Positions 1 to 8,309 of a DNA stretch of 64,000 bases are shown in pieces. How positions within the stretch are numbered: the stretch's first letter is position 1; each line of letters begins with the position of its first letter. Made by a program: the position numbers and the translations under genes. Under the pieces are notes generated by a model. The model did not search any database and was not told the DNA's origin. It worked only from the letters and a program-made list of their open reading frames with translations. The DNA lies in the NCBI RefSeq assembly GCF_014648895.1, contig NZ_BMRZ01000006.1:124001-188000 (forward strand), read 5' to 3'. The DNA comes from Streptomyces tanashiensis. Its GTDB lineage: Bacteria; Actinomycetota; Actinomycetes; Streptomycetales; Streptomycetaceae.

Positions 1-374
1 ACGCCGAGCGCCGCGGCGGCGCGCGCGGTGTCCGCGAGCTCGCGGGCGGCCCGCCGGCGTACCCCTTCGGCGTCGCCGTCGCCCCAGATCCGGGCGGGCA
101 CGATCGCCTGGTGGCGTTCGTCGATCGGATGGTCGCAGACGGCCTGCCCCACCAGGTGGTTGGAGATCGCCCAGCACTTCAGGCCGTAGGCGTCGAGGAG
201 TTCGCGTCTGCCCTTGACGTACGCGGGGTCGGCGAGGGCCTTGTCGATCTCGAAGTGATCTCCCCAGCATGCGAGTTCGAGTCCGTCGTAGCCGAAGTCG
301 CGGGCGAGCCGGCAGACCTCCTCCAGGGGGAGGTCGGCCCATTGGCCGGTGAAGAGCGTGAAGGGTCGTGGCAC
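1..374 (-). CDS. sugar phosphate isomerase/epimerase (partial)
   Basis: This is the first 124 codons of a TIM-barrel sugar phosphate isomerase/epimerase of the xylose-isomerase-like (AP endonuclease 2) superfamily; the rest lies beyond the window edge. The chosen start is GTG at 374 (reading MPRPFTLFTGQWADLPLEE). Visible family features are the opening beta strand followed by LPLEEVCRLARDFGYDGLEL and the CWGDHFEID segment, where these enzymes place active-site residues. It follows the Gfo/Idh/MocA gene by 13 bp on the same strand, so it is probably the last or a late gene of the sugar ABC operon. In such operons the enzyme isomerises or dehydrates the keto-sugar or keto-cyclitol made by the dehydrogenase. 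The exact substrate cannot be read from the sequence. Confidence 0.85.
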   Translation of the reverse strand, partial: MPRPFTLFTGQWADLPLEEVCRLARDFGYDGLELACWGDHFEIDKALADPAYVKGRRELLDAYGLKCWAISNHLVGQAVCDHPIDERHQAIVPARIWGDGDAEGVRRRAARELADTARAAAALG

Positions 375-387
375 GGTCGGGCGCCTC

Positions 388-1605
388 CTAGCCGGATACG
401 GGGATGGCGGGTACGGGGGTGTAGACGGCGCTGTTCCGGGCGCTGTCCTCCACGGCGGCCAGGACCCGCTGGACCTGGAGGCCGTCGGCGAAGGAGGGCG
501 CCGGGGCGGTGCCGGTCGCGATGGCGTGGACCAGGTCGCGGGCCTGGTGGGCGAAGGTGTGCTCGTAGCCGAGTCCGTGACCGGGCGGCCACCAGCCCTC
601 CAGGTACGGGTGGGCGGGCTCGGTCACGAGGATGCGGCGGAAGCCGGCGGAGACGGCGGGCTCGGTGTGGTCGTGGAAGGAGAGTTCGTTGAGCCGCTCC
701 AGGTCGAAGGCGAGGGAGCCCTTCTCTCCGTTGATCTCCAGGCGCAGCGCGTTCTTGCGTCCGGAGGCCATGCGGGTGGCCTCGAAGGAGGCGAGGGCCC
801 CGGAGGCGAGGCGCCCGGTGAACAGGGCGGCGTCGTCGACCGTGACCTGCCCGTACGCCTCCGATCCCGCTCCCCCGCCGAGACCGCCCGTGGTGGCGCC
901 CGCGAGCCGCGGCCGTTTCCGTACGAAGGTCTCGGTGAGTGCCGAGACGCCGACGAGCGGCTCCCCCGCGAGGTGCTGGGCGAGGTCGACGGCGTGGGCG
1001 CCCAGGTCCCCGAGCGCGCCCGAGCCCGCGTGCTCGCGCTCCAGGCGCCAGGTCAGCGGGAAGTCGGGGTCGACGAGCCAGTCCTGGAGGTACGTGACGC
1101 GGACGTGCCGCAGTGCGCCGAGGCGGCCGTCCGCGACGAGGCTCCGGGCGTACGCGAGGGCGGGCACCCTGCGGTAGTTGAAGCCGACCATGGCGATCTG
1201 GCCTCGGGCGGCGGCGGCCTCGGCGGCCGCCGCCATCGTCTCGGCCTCGGCCACCGAGTTCGCGAGCGGTTTCTCGCACAGCACGTGCTTGCCGGCCTCC
1301 AGGGCGGCGACGGCGATCTCCGCATGGCTGTCGCCCGGGGTGCAGACGTCGACGAGCTGGACGTCCTCGCGGGAGATCAGGGCCCGCCAGTCGGTCTCCG
1401 CGGCGGCCCAGCCGTGCCGGCGGGCGGCGGCCCGGACGGCTGTGGCGTCGCGGCCGGCGACGGCGGCGAGGACGGGCCGCAGCGGGAGGTCGAAGGCGCG
1501 GCCCGCGGTGCGCCAGCCCTGTGAGTGGGCGGCGCCCATGAACGCGTAGCCGACCATGCCGACGCCGAGTGTCGGCGGTGCGGCCCCGCTCTCCGTCTGT
1601 TCCAT
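388..1605 (-). CDS. Gfo/Idh/MocA family NAD(P)-dependent oxidoreductase
   Basis: This 405-residue protein is a cytoplasmic sugar or cyclitol dehydrogenase. The N-terminal Rossmann fold carries GVGMVGYAFMG (residues 14-24), and the family Glu-Lys-Pro signature lies at 111-113 in LCEKPLANS. The C-terminal GFO_IDH_MocA_C domain contains GDLGAHAVD (D200, H204), the catalytic Asp/His region of inositol-dehydrogenase-like members. It sits 52 bp after the binding-protein gene and 13 bp before the isomerase gene, so it most likely oxidises the imported substrate, for example an inositol or hexose. The length is slightly above the usual 330-390 because of a Gly-rich insert near residue 245. Family is certain, substrate is not. 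Confidence 0.93.
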   Translation of the reverse strand: MEQTESGAAPPTLGVGMVGYAFMGAAHSQGWRTAGRAFDLPLRPVLAAVAGRDATAVRAAARRHGWAAAETDWRALISREDVQLVDVCTPGDSHAEIAVAALEAGKHVLCEKPLANSVAEAETMAAAAEAAAARGQIAMVGFNYRRVPALAYARSLVADGRLGALRHVRVTYLQDWLVDPDFPLTWRLEREHAGSGALGDLGAHAVDLAQHLAGEPLVGVSALTETFVRKRPRLAGATTGGLGGGAGSEAYGQVTVDDAALFTGRLASGALASFEATRMASGRKNALRLEINGEKGSLAFDLERLNELSFHDHTEPAVSAGFRRILVTEPAHPYLEGWWPPGHGLGYEHTFAHQARDLVHAIATGTAPAPSFADGLQVQRVLAAVEDSARNSAVYTPVPAIPVSG

Positions 1606-1657
1606 ACGGTTCCTCCGTTTCGTGGTGCGCGACGGGTCGTTCCCTGGGCCGGCGAGG

Positions 1658-2695
1658 TCAGTTGAAGCCGGTGGGGAGGTACTCGTCGACGTTCTCCTTG
1701 GTGACGACGGCCGAGTAGAGGGTGATCGAGGCGGGGATCTCCAGCTCGGCCATGCCGCCGATCCCCTTCTTCTGGCCGAGGGCGCGCGCGAGGTCGATCG
1801 CGGAGGCGGCCATGGTCGGCGGGTAGAGGACGGTGGCCTTGAGGACGCTGTCGTCGGCCTTGATGGCGTCCATGGCGGACTTGGCCCCGGCGCCGCCGAC
1901 CATCAGGAAGTCCTTGCGGCCGGCCTGGGCGATGGCGCGGAGCGCGCCGACGCCCTGGTCGTCGTCGTGGTTCCACAGGGCGTCGAACTTCGGCTGCGCC
2001 TGCAGGAGTTGTGCCATCTTCGCCTGGCCGGACTCGACGGTGAAGTCGGCGGCCTGGCGGGCGACCTTGCGGATGTTGGGGTAGTTCTTGAGGGCGTCGT
2101 CGAAGCCCTGGGTGCGCTGCTTGGTGAGTTCCAGGCTGTCCATGCCGGCGAGTTCGACGACGGTGGCGTTCGGCTTGTCCTTGAGCTGTTCGCCGATGAA
2201 GCGGCCGGCGTTGAGGCCCATGCCGTAGTTGTCGCCGCCGATCCAGCAGCGGTAGGCCTGCGGGGAGGCGAAGATCCGGTCGAGGTTGACGACGGGGATG
2301 CCGGCCTTCATGGCCTGGAGGCCGACCTGGGTGAGGGCCTTGCCGTCGGCGGGGAGGACGACGAGGACGTCGACCTTCTTGTTGATGAGGGTCTGGACCT
2401 GGCCGATCTGGGCGGCGGTGTCGTTGGAGCCCTCGGTGATCTCCAGGGTGACGTCGCTGTACTTCTTCGCGCGCCGTTCGGCGTTCTCGTTGATGGCGTT
2501 GAGCCAGCCGTGGTCGGCCTGCGGTCCGGCGAAGCCGATGGTGACGGGGGTGCCGGGCTTGTCGTCGGCGGCGGGGGCGGCGCTCGCGACGGGGGCCTGG
2601 TTCTTGGGATCGTTGCTCGTACAGGCGGTGAGGAGGGCTCCGGCGGAGACGGCGGCGCCGCCGAGGAGGAGGTGTCTGCGGCTGGTTTCGGGCAT
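1658..2695 (-). CDS. sugar ABC transporter substrate-binding lipoprotein
   Basis: This 345-residue protein is the extracytoplasmic receptor of the sugar ABC importer encoded just upstream. The N-terminus has a twin-arginine pair (R6-R7 in SRRHLLLGG) followed by a hydrophobic stretch and the lipobox LLTAC with Cys25, so it is probably a lipoprotein that may be exported by Tat. The mature part begins with a Ser/Ala-rich linker and then a periplasmic-binding-protein-1/RbsB-type fold (GFAGPQADHGWLNAINENA). DALWNHDDDQGVGAL is the usual second-lobe motif of ribose/inositol-type receptors. Order ATPase, permease, receptor is that of CUT2 systems. The ligand is probably a monosaccharide or cyclitol, inferred from family and neighbours only. 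Confidence 0.92.
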   Translation of the reverse strand: MPETSRRHLLLGGAAVSAGALLTACTSNDPKNQAPVASAAPAADDKPGTPVTIGFAGPQADHGWLNAINENAERRAKKYSDVTLEITEGSNDTAAQIGQVQTLINKKVDVLVVLPADGKALTQVGLQAMKAGIPVVNLDRIFASPQAYRCWIGGDNYGMGLNAGRFIGEQLKDKPNATVVELAGMDSLELTKQRTQGFDDALKNYPNIRKVARQAADFTVESGQAKMAQLLQAQPKFDALWNHDDDQGVGALRAIAQAGRKDFLMVGGAGAKSAMDAIKADDSVLKATVLYPPTMAASAIDLARALGQKKGIGGMAELEIPASITLYSAVVTKENVDEYLPTGFN

Positions 2696-2736
2696 GGCGG
2701 ATCAACCCTTCGGGGGGGAGCTGCGGGGTGGGAGGC

Positions 2737-3738
2737 TCAGGCTTCGCTGTCGCGGACCGTGCGGCGCTGGACCAGGACGGCGGCGACGATGATCGCGCCC
2801 TTGGCGATCTGCTGGACGTCGCTCTGCAGGTTGTTGAGGGCGAAGATGTTGGTGATCGTGGTGAAGACGAGGACGCCGAGGACGGAGCCGACGATGGTGC
2901 CGCGGCCGCCGCTGAGGAGGGTGCCGCCGATGATGGCGGCGGCGATGGCGTCGAGTTCGTACAGGTTGCCGTTGGTGTTCTGGCCCGATCCCGCGAGCAC
3001 GATCAGGAGGAAGGCGGCGATGCCGCAGCACAGGCCGGAGAGGAGGTAGAGGAGGAGGCGCTGGCGGCGGACGTCGATGCCGGCGAGGCGGGCGGCCTCG
3101 GGGTTGCCGCCGACGGCGATCGTGCGGCGGCCGAAGGTGGTGCGGTTGAGCAGGAGCCATCCGGCGGCGGTGACGGCGGCGAAGACGAGGACGAGCGGGG
3201 GGATTCCGAGGACGTAGGCGTCGGGGACGCCGAGGTCGAGGACGGACGGGACGGTGACGATCTGCGTCCTGCCGTCGGTGATCTGGAGGGCGAGGCCGCG
3301 GGCGGAGGCGAGCATCGCGAGGGTGGCGATGAAGGGGACCATCCCGCCGTACGCGACGAGGACGCCGTTCACCAGGCCGCAGCCGAGGCCGACGGCGACC
3401 GCGGTGAAGAGGATCCCGGCGAAGCCGAACTCCTGGGTGGCGAGGGTGGTGGCCCAGACGGAGGCGAGGGCGACGATCGCGCCGACGGAGAGGTCGATGC
3501 CGCCGCTGGTGATGACGAAGGTCATGCCGACGGTGACGACGCCGATGACGGAGGCCTGGGTGAGGACGAGTTGGAGGTTGGAGCCGGCGAGGAACTCGGC
3601 GGGCCGGGTGAGGCCGCCGACGGCGACCAGGGCGGCGAGGACACCGAGGAGGGACAGGTTGCGGACGTCGGCCCTGAGGCCCAGTGCGCGCCGGCGGCCG
3701 TCCCGGGCCGGTGCCTCGGCGGGGGTGGTGAGCGTCAT
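2737..3738 (-). CDS. CUT2-type sugar ABC transporter permease
   Basis: This 333-residue inner-membrane protein is the permease of the sugar importer (RbsC/BPD_transp_2 family). The ATG at 3738 overlaps the TGA of the ATPase gene by 4 bp, which fixes the start and suggests translational coupling. About eight to ten hydrophobic segments are visible. The conserved GMTFVITSGGIDLSVGAIVA loop (near residue 75) and the late GGTLLSGGRGTIVGSVLG segment are characteristic of RbsC-like permeases and contact the ATPase. It probably works as a homodimer with the double-domain ATPase next door. The family does not predict the substrate beyond sugars and cyclitols. Confidence 0.94.
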   Translation of the reverse strand: MTLTTPAEAPARDGRRRALGLRADVRNLSLLGVLAALVAVGGLTRPAEFLAGSNLQLVLTQASVIGVVTVGMTFVITSGGIDLSVGAIVALASVWATTLATQEFGFAGILFTAVAVGLGCGLVNGVLVAYGGMVPFIATLAMLASARGLALQITDGRTQIVTVPSVLDLGVPDAYVLGIPPLVLVFAAVTAAGWLLLNRTTFGRRTIAVGGNPEAARLAGIDVRRQRLLLYLLSGLCCGIAAFLLIVLAGSGQNTNGNLYELDAIAAAIIGGTLLSGGRGTIVGSVLGVLVFTTITNIFALNNLQSDVQQIAKGAIIVAAVLVQRRTVRDSEA

Positions 3739-5255
3739 GCCGTCGGGCTCCCTTCCATCACGAGGTCGAGTACGCGGTGTTCGTCGAGGTCGCGGGCGGG
3801 CGCCTCGTGGACGACCCGGCCCTCGCGCAGGACGAGGACGCGGTCGGCGAGGCCGAGGACTTCGGGGACCTCGCTGGAGACGAGGAGGACGGCGAGGCCG
3901 TCGTCGGCGAGGCGGCGGATGACGGCGTACAGCTCGGCGCGGGCGCCGACGTCGACGCCGCGGGTGGGTTCGTCGAGGAGGAGGACGCGGCAGCCGCGGA
4001 GCAGCCAGCGGGCGAGGACGGCCTTCTGCTGGTTGCCGCCGGAGAGGGTGCGGACGCGGGCGTCGGGGTGGTCGGGGCGGAGGGACAGTGCGCGGGTCGC
4101 GGTCCTGGCGGTGTCGCGTTCGGCGGTGCGGTCGATCCAGCCGGCGCGGGAGAAGCGGGCGAGGGAGGAGACGGAGACGTTGCGGGTGACGGATTCGAGG
4201 AGGAGCAGGCCCTGGGCCTTGCGTTCCTCGGGGGCGAGGCCGAGGCCGGCGCGGACGGCGGCGGGGACGCTGCCGGGCCGCAGGGGCCGGCCGTCGACGA
4301 GGACCCGGCCGGCGGTGGGTCTCCGGGCTCCGTAGACGGTCTCCAGGATCTCGGAGCGTCCGGAGCCGACGAGCCCGGCGAGGCCGACGATCTCCCCGGG
4401 GCGGAGTTCGAGGTCGAGTGCCTCGAACTCCCCTTTTCTGGCGAGGCCCTGGACGCGGAGGACGGGTTCGGCGGCGGGGGGTGCGGCGGGCCTGTCGGGG
4501 AAGACGTACGGGACGTCCCGGCCGGTCATGAGGGCGACGACCTCGCGGGTGGGGGTGGCCGCGGCGGGCAGTCCGCGGGCGACGGCGCGGCCGTCCTTGA
4601 GGACGGTGACGCGGTCGCCGATGCGGCGGATCTCCTCCAGGCGGTGGGAGATGTAGACGACGGCGACGCCGTCGGCGGTGAGGTCGGCGACGATCCGGAA
4701 GAGGTTGGCGACCTCGTCGGGGTCGAGGGCGGCGGAGGGTTCGTCCATGACGATGAGGCGGACGTCGTGGGAGAGGGCGCGGGCCATGGAGACGATCTGC
4801 CGTTGGGCGGCGGAGAGTTCGCCGACGCGGCGGGCGGGGTCGATCTCGGGGTGACCGAGCCGTTTCAGGAGGGCGGTGGTGGTGTCGTGTGCGGCGCGGG
4901 TGCGGACGAAGCCGGCGGTGGTGGGCTCGTGTCCGAGGTGGACGTTCTCGGCGACGGAGAGGCCTTCGACGAGGTCGAGTTCCTGGTAGATGGTGGCGAT
5001 GCCGAGGCGGACGGCGGCGCTCGGGGAGCGGAGCCGGACGGGTTCGCCGTTCCAGGTGATGCGGCCGTCGTCGGGTTGGTGGGCGCCGGCGAGGACCTTG
5101 ATGAGGGTGGATTTGCCGGCGCCGTTCTGGCCGAGGAGGCAGTGGACTTCGCCGGGGGCGACGTCGAGGTCCACGCCGTCGAGGGCGCGGACGCCGGGGA
5201 AGGTCTTGGTGATGCCTTCCATGGTGAGCAGGGGTGGTGGTTGTTCTGGGGCCAT
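3735..5255 (-). CDS. CUT2-type sugar ABC transporter ATP-binding protein
   Basis: This 506-residue cytoplasmic protein has two fused nucleotide-binding domains, the RbsA/AraG/MglA arrangement. Domain 1 has Walker A GQNGAGKST (42-50), a signature-like LSAAQRQ and Walker B VMDEPSAALD. Domain 2 has the degenerate Walker A GLVGSGRSE, signature LSGGNQQK and Walker B LLLDEPTRGVD. The degenerate second P-loop, where Lys is replaced by Arg, is normal for this class and means one competent and one impaired ATP site. It is the first transporter gene after the ROK regulator, 145 bp downstream of it, and overlaps the permease start by 4 bp. Confidence 0.96.
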   Translation of the reverse strand: MAPEQPPPLLTMEGITKTFPGVRALDGVDLDVAPGEVHCLLGQNGAGKSTLIKVLAGAHQPDDGRITWNGEPVRLRSPSAAVRLGIATIYQELDLVEGLSVAENVHLGHEPTTAGFVRTRAAHDTTTALLKRLGHPEIDPARRVGELSAAQRQIVSMARALSHDVRLIVMDEPSAALDPDEVANLFRIVADLTADGVAVVYISHRLEEIRRIGDRVTVLKDGRAVARGLPAAATPTREVVALMTGRDVPYVFPDRPAAPPAAEPVLRVQGLARKGEFEALDLELRPGEIVGLAGLVGSGRSEILETVYGARRPTAGRVLVDGRPLRPGSVPAAVRAGLGLAPEERKAQGLLLLESVTRNVSVSSLARFSRAGWIDRTAERDTARTATRALSLRPDHPDARVRTLSGGNQQKAVLARWLLRGCRVLLLDEPTRGVDVGARAELYAVIRRLADDGLAVLLVSSEVPEVLGLADRVLVLREGRVVHEAPARDLDEHRVLDLVMEGSPTA

Positions 5256-5400
5256 GACGAAGTTCCCCTCGGCGGGTGCGGGCGGCCGGCCGCACGGGTG
5301 CGGGCGGCGCCTGGGCGAGTGGGGTGGCGACGTGGGCGGGCGGGGTGCGGCCCGGGTGGGCGCGCACCACCGGGCCGGGCCGGCGGACTACACGGAGGTG

Positions 5401-6591
5401 TTACGCCGGGGAGAAGAGGTGGTCGCTGATGAGGCGGGCCGCGCCGGTGACGCCGGCGGTCTGGCCGAGTTCTCCGAGGACGATGGGGAGGTTGCCGGTG
5501 GCCAGGGGCAGTGACTGCCGGTAGACCTGGGTGCGGACACTGGCGAGGAGGTTGTGACCGAGGCCGGTGACGCCGCCGCCGATCACCACCAGACCGGGGT
5601 TGAAGAAGCTGACGAGTCCGGCGATGACCTGCCCGACCCGGTTGCCGCCCTCGCGGATGAGGGCGAGTGAGGTGGCGTCGCCGGCGGCGGCGGCCGCGGC
5701 GACGTCGGCGGCGGTGAGGTGTCCGGCCGCCGTGAGGCGGGCGGCGAGTTCCTCGGAGCGGCCCGCGCGGGCCGCGTCCTCGGCGTCGCGGGCCAGGGCG
5801 GCGCCGCTGAAGTGGGCTTCCAGGCAGCCGTTGTTGCCGCAGGCGCAGGGGCGGCCGTCGGGTTGGACCTGGATGTGTCCGATGTCGCCGGCGCTGCCCG
5901 TCGTGCCGCGGTAGACCTCGCCGCCGACGACGATGCCGCAGCCGATGCCGGTTCCGATCTTGACGCAGAGGAAGTCGCCGACGGAGCGGGCGACTCCGGC
6001 GTGCTGCTCCCCCATGGCCATGAGGTTCACGTCGTTGTCGACCATGACGGGGCAGCCGAGTTCCTGGCTGAGTGCCTCCCGTACGGGGAAACCGTCCCAG
6101 CCGGGCATGATCGGGGGTGCGACGGGGACGCCCTCGGGGAAGCGGACGGGTCCGGGGACGCCGATGCCGGCGCCGTCGAATCCTTCCGCAATGCCCGTGG
6201 AGCGGAGTTTCGCGGCCATCGACAGGGCCTGTTCGAAGACGGCGACGGGGCCCTCGCGGACGTCCATGGGGTGGTTGAGGTGCCCGAGCACCTCCAACTC
6301 GGCGTTGGTGACGGCGACGTCGATGGAGGTGGCGCCGATGTCGATGCCGAGGAAGCGGAGTTCGGGCGCGAGGCGGATGTTGTGCGAGCGGCGTCCGCCC
6401 CGGGAGGCGGCGAGGCCGTCGGCGACGACGAGGCCGGTCTCCAGGAGCCGGTCGACCTCGACGGCGAGCTTGGAGCGCGAGAGGTCGATCTGGTCTCCCA
6501 GCTGTGCGCGGGAGTTGGGTCCTCCGTCGCGCAACAGCCGGAGGAGCCGCGCCTGGTGCCGGTTGGCAGGTCGTGCCGTCATGCGCCTCAC
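5401..6591 (-). CDS. ROK family transcriptional regulator
   Basis: This is a DNA-binding repressor of the NagC/XylR (ROK) type that probably controls the sugar ABC operon that follows it. An N-terminal winged helix-turn-helix (PNSRAQLGDQIDLSRSKLAV) is followed by the ROK ATPase-like fold with FLGIDIGATS, PVMVDNDVN and KIGTGIGCGIV, and by the zinc motif CACGNNGCLE. The start is a choice between GTG at 6591, which has GGAGG 5 nt upstream, and ATG at 6582, for which that Shine-Dalgarno would be about 14 nt away; I chose 6591 (396 aa). An effector sugar or sugar phosphate is expected but unknown. The 145-bp gap to the ATPase gene may hold its operator. Confidence 0.9.
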   Translation of the reverse strand: MRRMTARPANRHQARLLRLLRDGGPNSRAQLGDQIDLSRSKLAVEVDRLLETGLVVADGLAASRGGRRSHNIRLAPELRFLGIDIGATSIDVAVTNAELEVLGHLNHPMDVREGPVAVFEQALSMAAKLRSTGIAEGFDGAGIGVPGPVRFPEGVPVAPPIMPGWDGFPVREALSQELGCPVMVDNDVNLMAMGEQHAGVARSVGDFLCVKIGTGIGCGIVVGGEVYRGTTGSAGDIGHIQVQPDGRPCACGNNGCLEAHFSGAALARDAEDAARAGRSEELAARLTAAGHLTAADVAAAAAAGDATSLALIREGGNRVGQVIAGLVSFFNPGLVVIGGGVTGLGHNLLASVRTQVYRQSLPLATGNLPIVLGELGQTAGVTGAARLISDHLFSPA

Positions 6592-6741
6592 GCGCCCCTC
6601 CCTCTCGCACACGCTCGTGTTCGGGCTTTCGAGGGGAACGTAGCAGCGGCGTACCGGGGTGGGAAGAAGTTGAGCAGGAATCCACCCCGACTTTTTCCCG
6701 GTTGGGGACAAAGGCGGGGGCGTGGCGGGAGAAGGGGGTGG

Positions 6742-7473
6742 TCAGCGCACGTCGACGAGGCGGGCCGAGACCACCACGTTCCCCGCGTAGCCGTTCTCCT
6801 GGGTGAAGGTGCCGCCGCAGGTGATGAGCCGCAGTTCGGGGACGCCGGTGCCGCCGTAGACGCGTTCGGCGGGGAAGCCCTCCTTGGGGACGACCTCGAC
6901 CCCGTACACGGCGAAGACGGCGGTCCTGCCGTCGCGGCGGGCGATCTCGACGCGGTGCCCCTTGGCGAGGGCGCCGAGGTCGTAGAAGACGGCGGGGCCG
7001 CCCGGGGTGTCGACGTGGCCGACGACGACGGCGGTGCCGCGCTCGCCGGGGGTGACGGCGCCGGTGAACCAGCCCGCGAGCCGGTCGTCCTCGGGCGGCG
7101 GGGCCTCGATCCAGCCGTCGGCGTCGAGCCCGACCGCGGTGACGGGCGCGTCGACGCGGACGGCGGGGACGCGGACGCGGACCGGGGGCGAGGCGGGCAG
7201 CGGATCGGGTACGGAGAGGGGGGCGAGGGCGGAGACGTCGGCCCGGGTCCCGTCGGGCGCGGCCGCGGCGAGCGGCTGCGGCGGGCCGTCGGCCCGGAAC
7301 TCCTCCGCGCCGCCGCGCACGAGGTGCACGCCGACGAGCAGGACGACGGCGATGACGCCCCAGGCGCCGCGCCGTCCGGTGCCGTCCGGGCGCCCCGTGG
7401 CCTCGGCGCGTCCGGTGTCCTCCGCCCGTCCCGCCGGGTCCTCCGCGCGTCCCGTACCGTCCGAACGCCCCAC
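6742..7473 (-). CDS. class F sortase
   Basis: This 243-residue membrane-anchored transpeptidase or hydrolase belongs to the actinobacterial class F sortases. A Gly/Asp/Arg-rich cytoplasmic N-terminus (1-34) precedes one transmembrane segment (AWGVIAVVLLVGVHLV). The extracellular beta-barrel has the catalytic His in VVVGHVDTP, the Cys in LRLITCGGTF and the Arg in VVVSARLVD. The start GTG at 7473 is preceded by GGAGGGCGGAGGAC. It lies 129 bp downstream of a signal-peptide/C-terminal-anchor protein on the same strand, but a strong hairpin separates the two. The C-terminal anchor protein has no LPXTG-like motif, so it is not an obvious substrate. Confidence 0.92.
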   Translation of the reverse strand: MGRSDGTGRAEDPAGRAEDTGRAEATGRPDGTGRRGAWGVIAVVLLVGVHLVRGGAEEFRADGPPQPLAAAAPDGTRADVSALAPLSVPDPLPASPPVRVRVPAVRVDAPVTAVGLDADGWIEAPPPEDDRLAGWFTGAVTPGERGTAVVVGHVDTPGGPAVFYDLGALAKGHRVEIARRDGRTAVFAVYGVEVVPKEGFPAERVYGGTGVPELRLITCGGTFTQENGYAGNVVVSARLVDVR

Positions 7474-7535
7474 GTCCTCCGCCCTCCTCGCTCCCCTGCG
7501 GTACCTCCCGTCGCGCTGCCCCGCACGTGCTGGCG

Positions 7536-7574
7536 CCCCTCCGCCCCGGACCTCGTCACACCGGGGCGGAGGGG
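7536..7574 (-). terminator. perfect 14-bp stem hairpin between surface-protein and sortase genes
   Basis: The plus-strand arms CCCCTCCGCCCCGG (7536-7549) and CCGGGGCGGAGGGG (7561-7574) are perfectly complementary with an 11-nt loop. It begins about 30 nt past the stop of the surface-protein gene. There is no T tract, as is common in Streptomyces terminators. It should end or attenuate transcription from the surface-protein gene before the sortase gene. Confidence 0.75.
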
Positions 7575-7602
7575 CCGTTTCAGGGCCCCCGGGTCCCGGC
7601 CG

Positions 7603-8133
7603 TCAGGCGCGGCCGCCGGCGCGGCGGCGGGTGAGCACGACGGCGGCGCCGAGCGCTCCGGCGATGAGCAGGACGCCCGTGACCACCTCGGTGGTGCCGA
7701 GCCCGTCGGTGTCGGTGCCGGAGGCGGCGGTGGTTCCGTAACCCGCCTTCACGCCCTTGTGGGCTCCGGTGTGCGTGCCGGTGTCGCCGCCCTGGGCGAT
7801 GGTGAGCGGGGTGGTGCCCCGCTCGCCCTTGCAGTCGAAGGTGATCTCGTACTGGGCTCCGGCCTTGGCGTCGACGTCGACGGTCGCGGTGCCCGGGCGG
7901 CCCTCGGTGAGGGTCACGGTGTCGAACACGCCGGAGGTGACGGTCACGGACGGCACTTCGCAGCCGTCGGAGGTGAGGGTGACGGTGCCGCCGGGGGTGA
8001 TCGTCGCGGGGGTGACGGAGAAACCGAACGACGTGATGTTGTTGTTGCCGTCACCGGCCAGGGCCAGGGGCGCGGCCGACATGAGGGCGACGGCGCTGAG
8101 CAGGGCGGCGGAAGCGGCGCGTATCGCGCGCAT
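7603..8133 (-). CDS. secreted/membrane-anchored surface protein upstream of sortase
   Basis: This 176-residue protein has a clear signal peptide (arginines near the start, then AALLSAVALMSAAPLALAG), one beta-rich Ig-like domain of about 100 residues that includes two cysteines (SDGCEVPS and FDCKGERG), a Thr/Gly/His linker, and a C-terminal hydrophobic helix (VVTGVLLIAGALGAAVVL) ending in RRRAGGRA. That is the layout of a wall or membrane anchored protein. A canonical LPXTG or LAXTG pentapeptide is missing before the helix (the sequence reads TDTDGLGTTEVV), so anchoring may be by the helix alone. Small proteins of this form commonly accompany class E/F sortases in Streptomyces. Function unknown. 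Confidence 0.85.
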   Translation of the reverse strand: MRAIRAASAALLSAVALMSAAPLALAGDGNNNITSFGFSVTPATITPGGTVTLTSDGCEVPSVTVTSGVFDTVTLTEGRPGTATVDVDAKAGAQYEITFDCKGERGTTPLTIAQGGDTGTHTGAHKGVKAGYGTTAASGTDTDGLGTTEVVTGVLLIAGALGAAVVLTRRRAGGRA

Positions 8134-8309
8134 GGCGGTCCTCCAGATCGCGCGAGGGCCCGGTCGCGGAGCGATTCCGCGTCCGGAAAGGGACGACCCT
8201 CACCGCGATCGAAGCTAGGTCCGCCCCCGGCGCGCCGCCACCGGGCTCCGCCGAACGGGTCACGGGGCCGGCCGTCCGGCGGACCGGGCGGCCTTGCTCC
8301 CGGCGGACC

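Noticed and set aside
2737..5370. An 877-residue permease fusion on the minus strand
   Set aside because: Only the last 333 residues are a permease; the first part is an out-of-frame shadow of the ATPase gene, and the ATG at 3738 is the real start.
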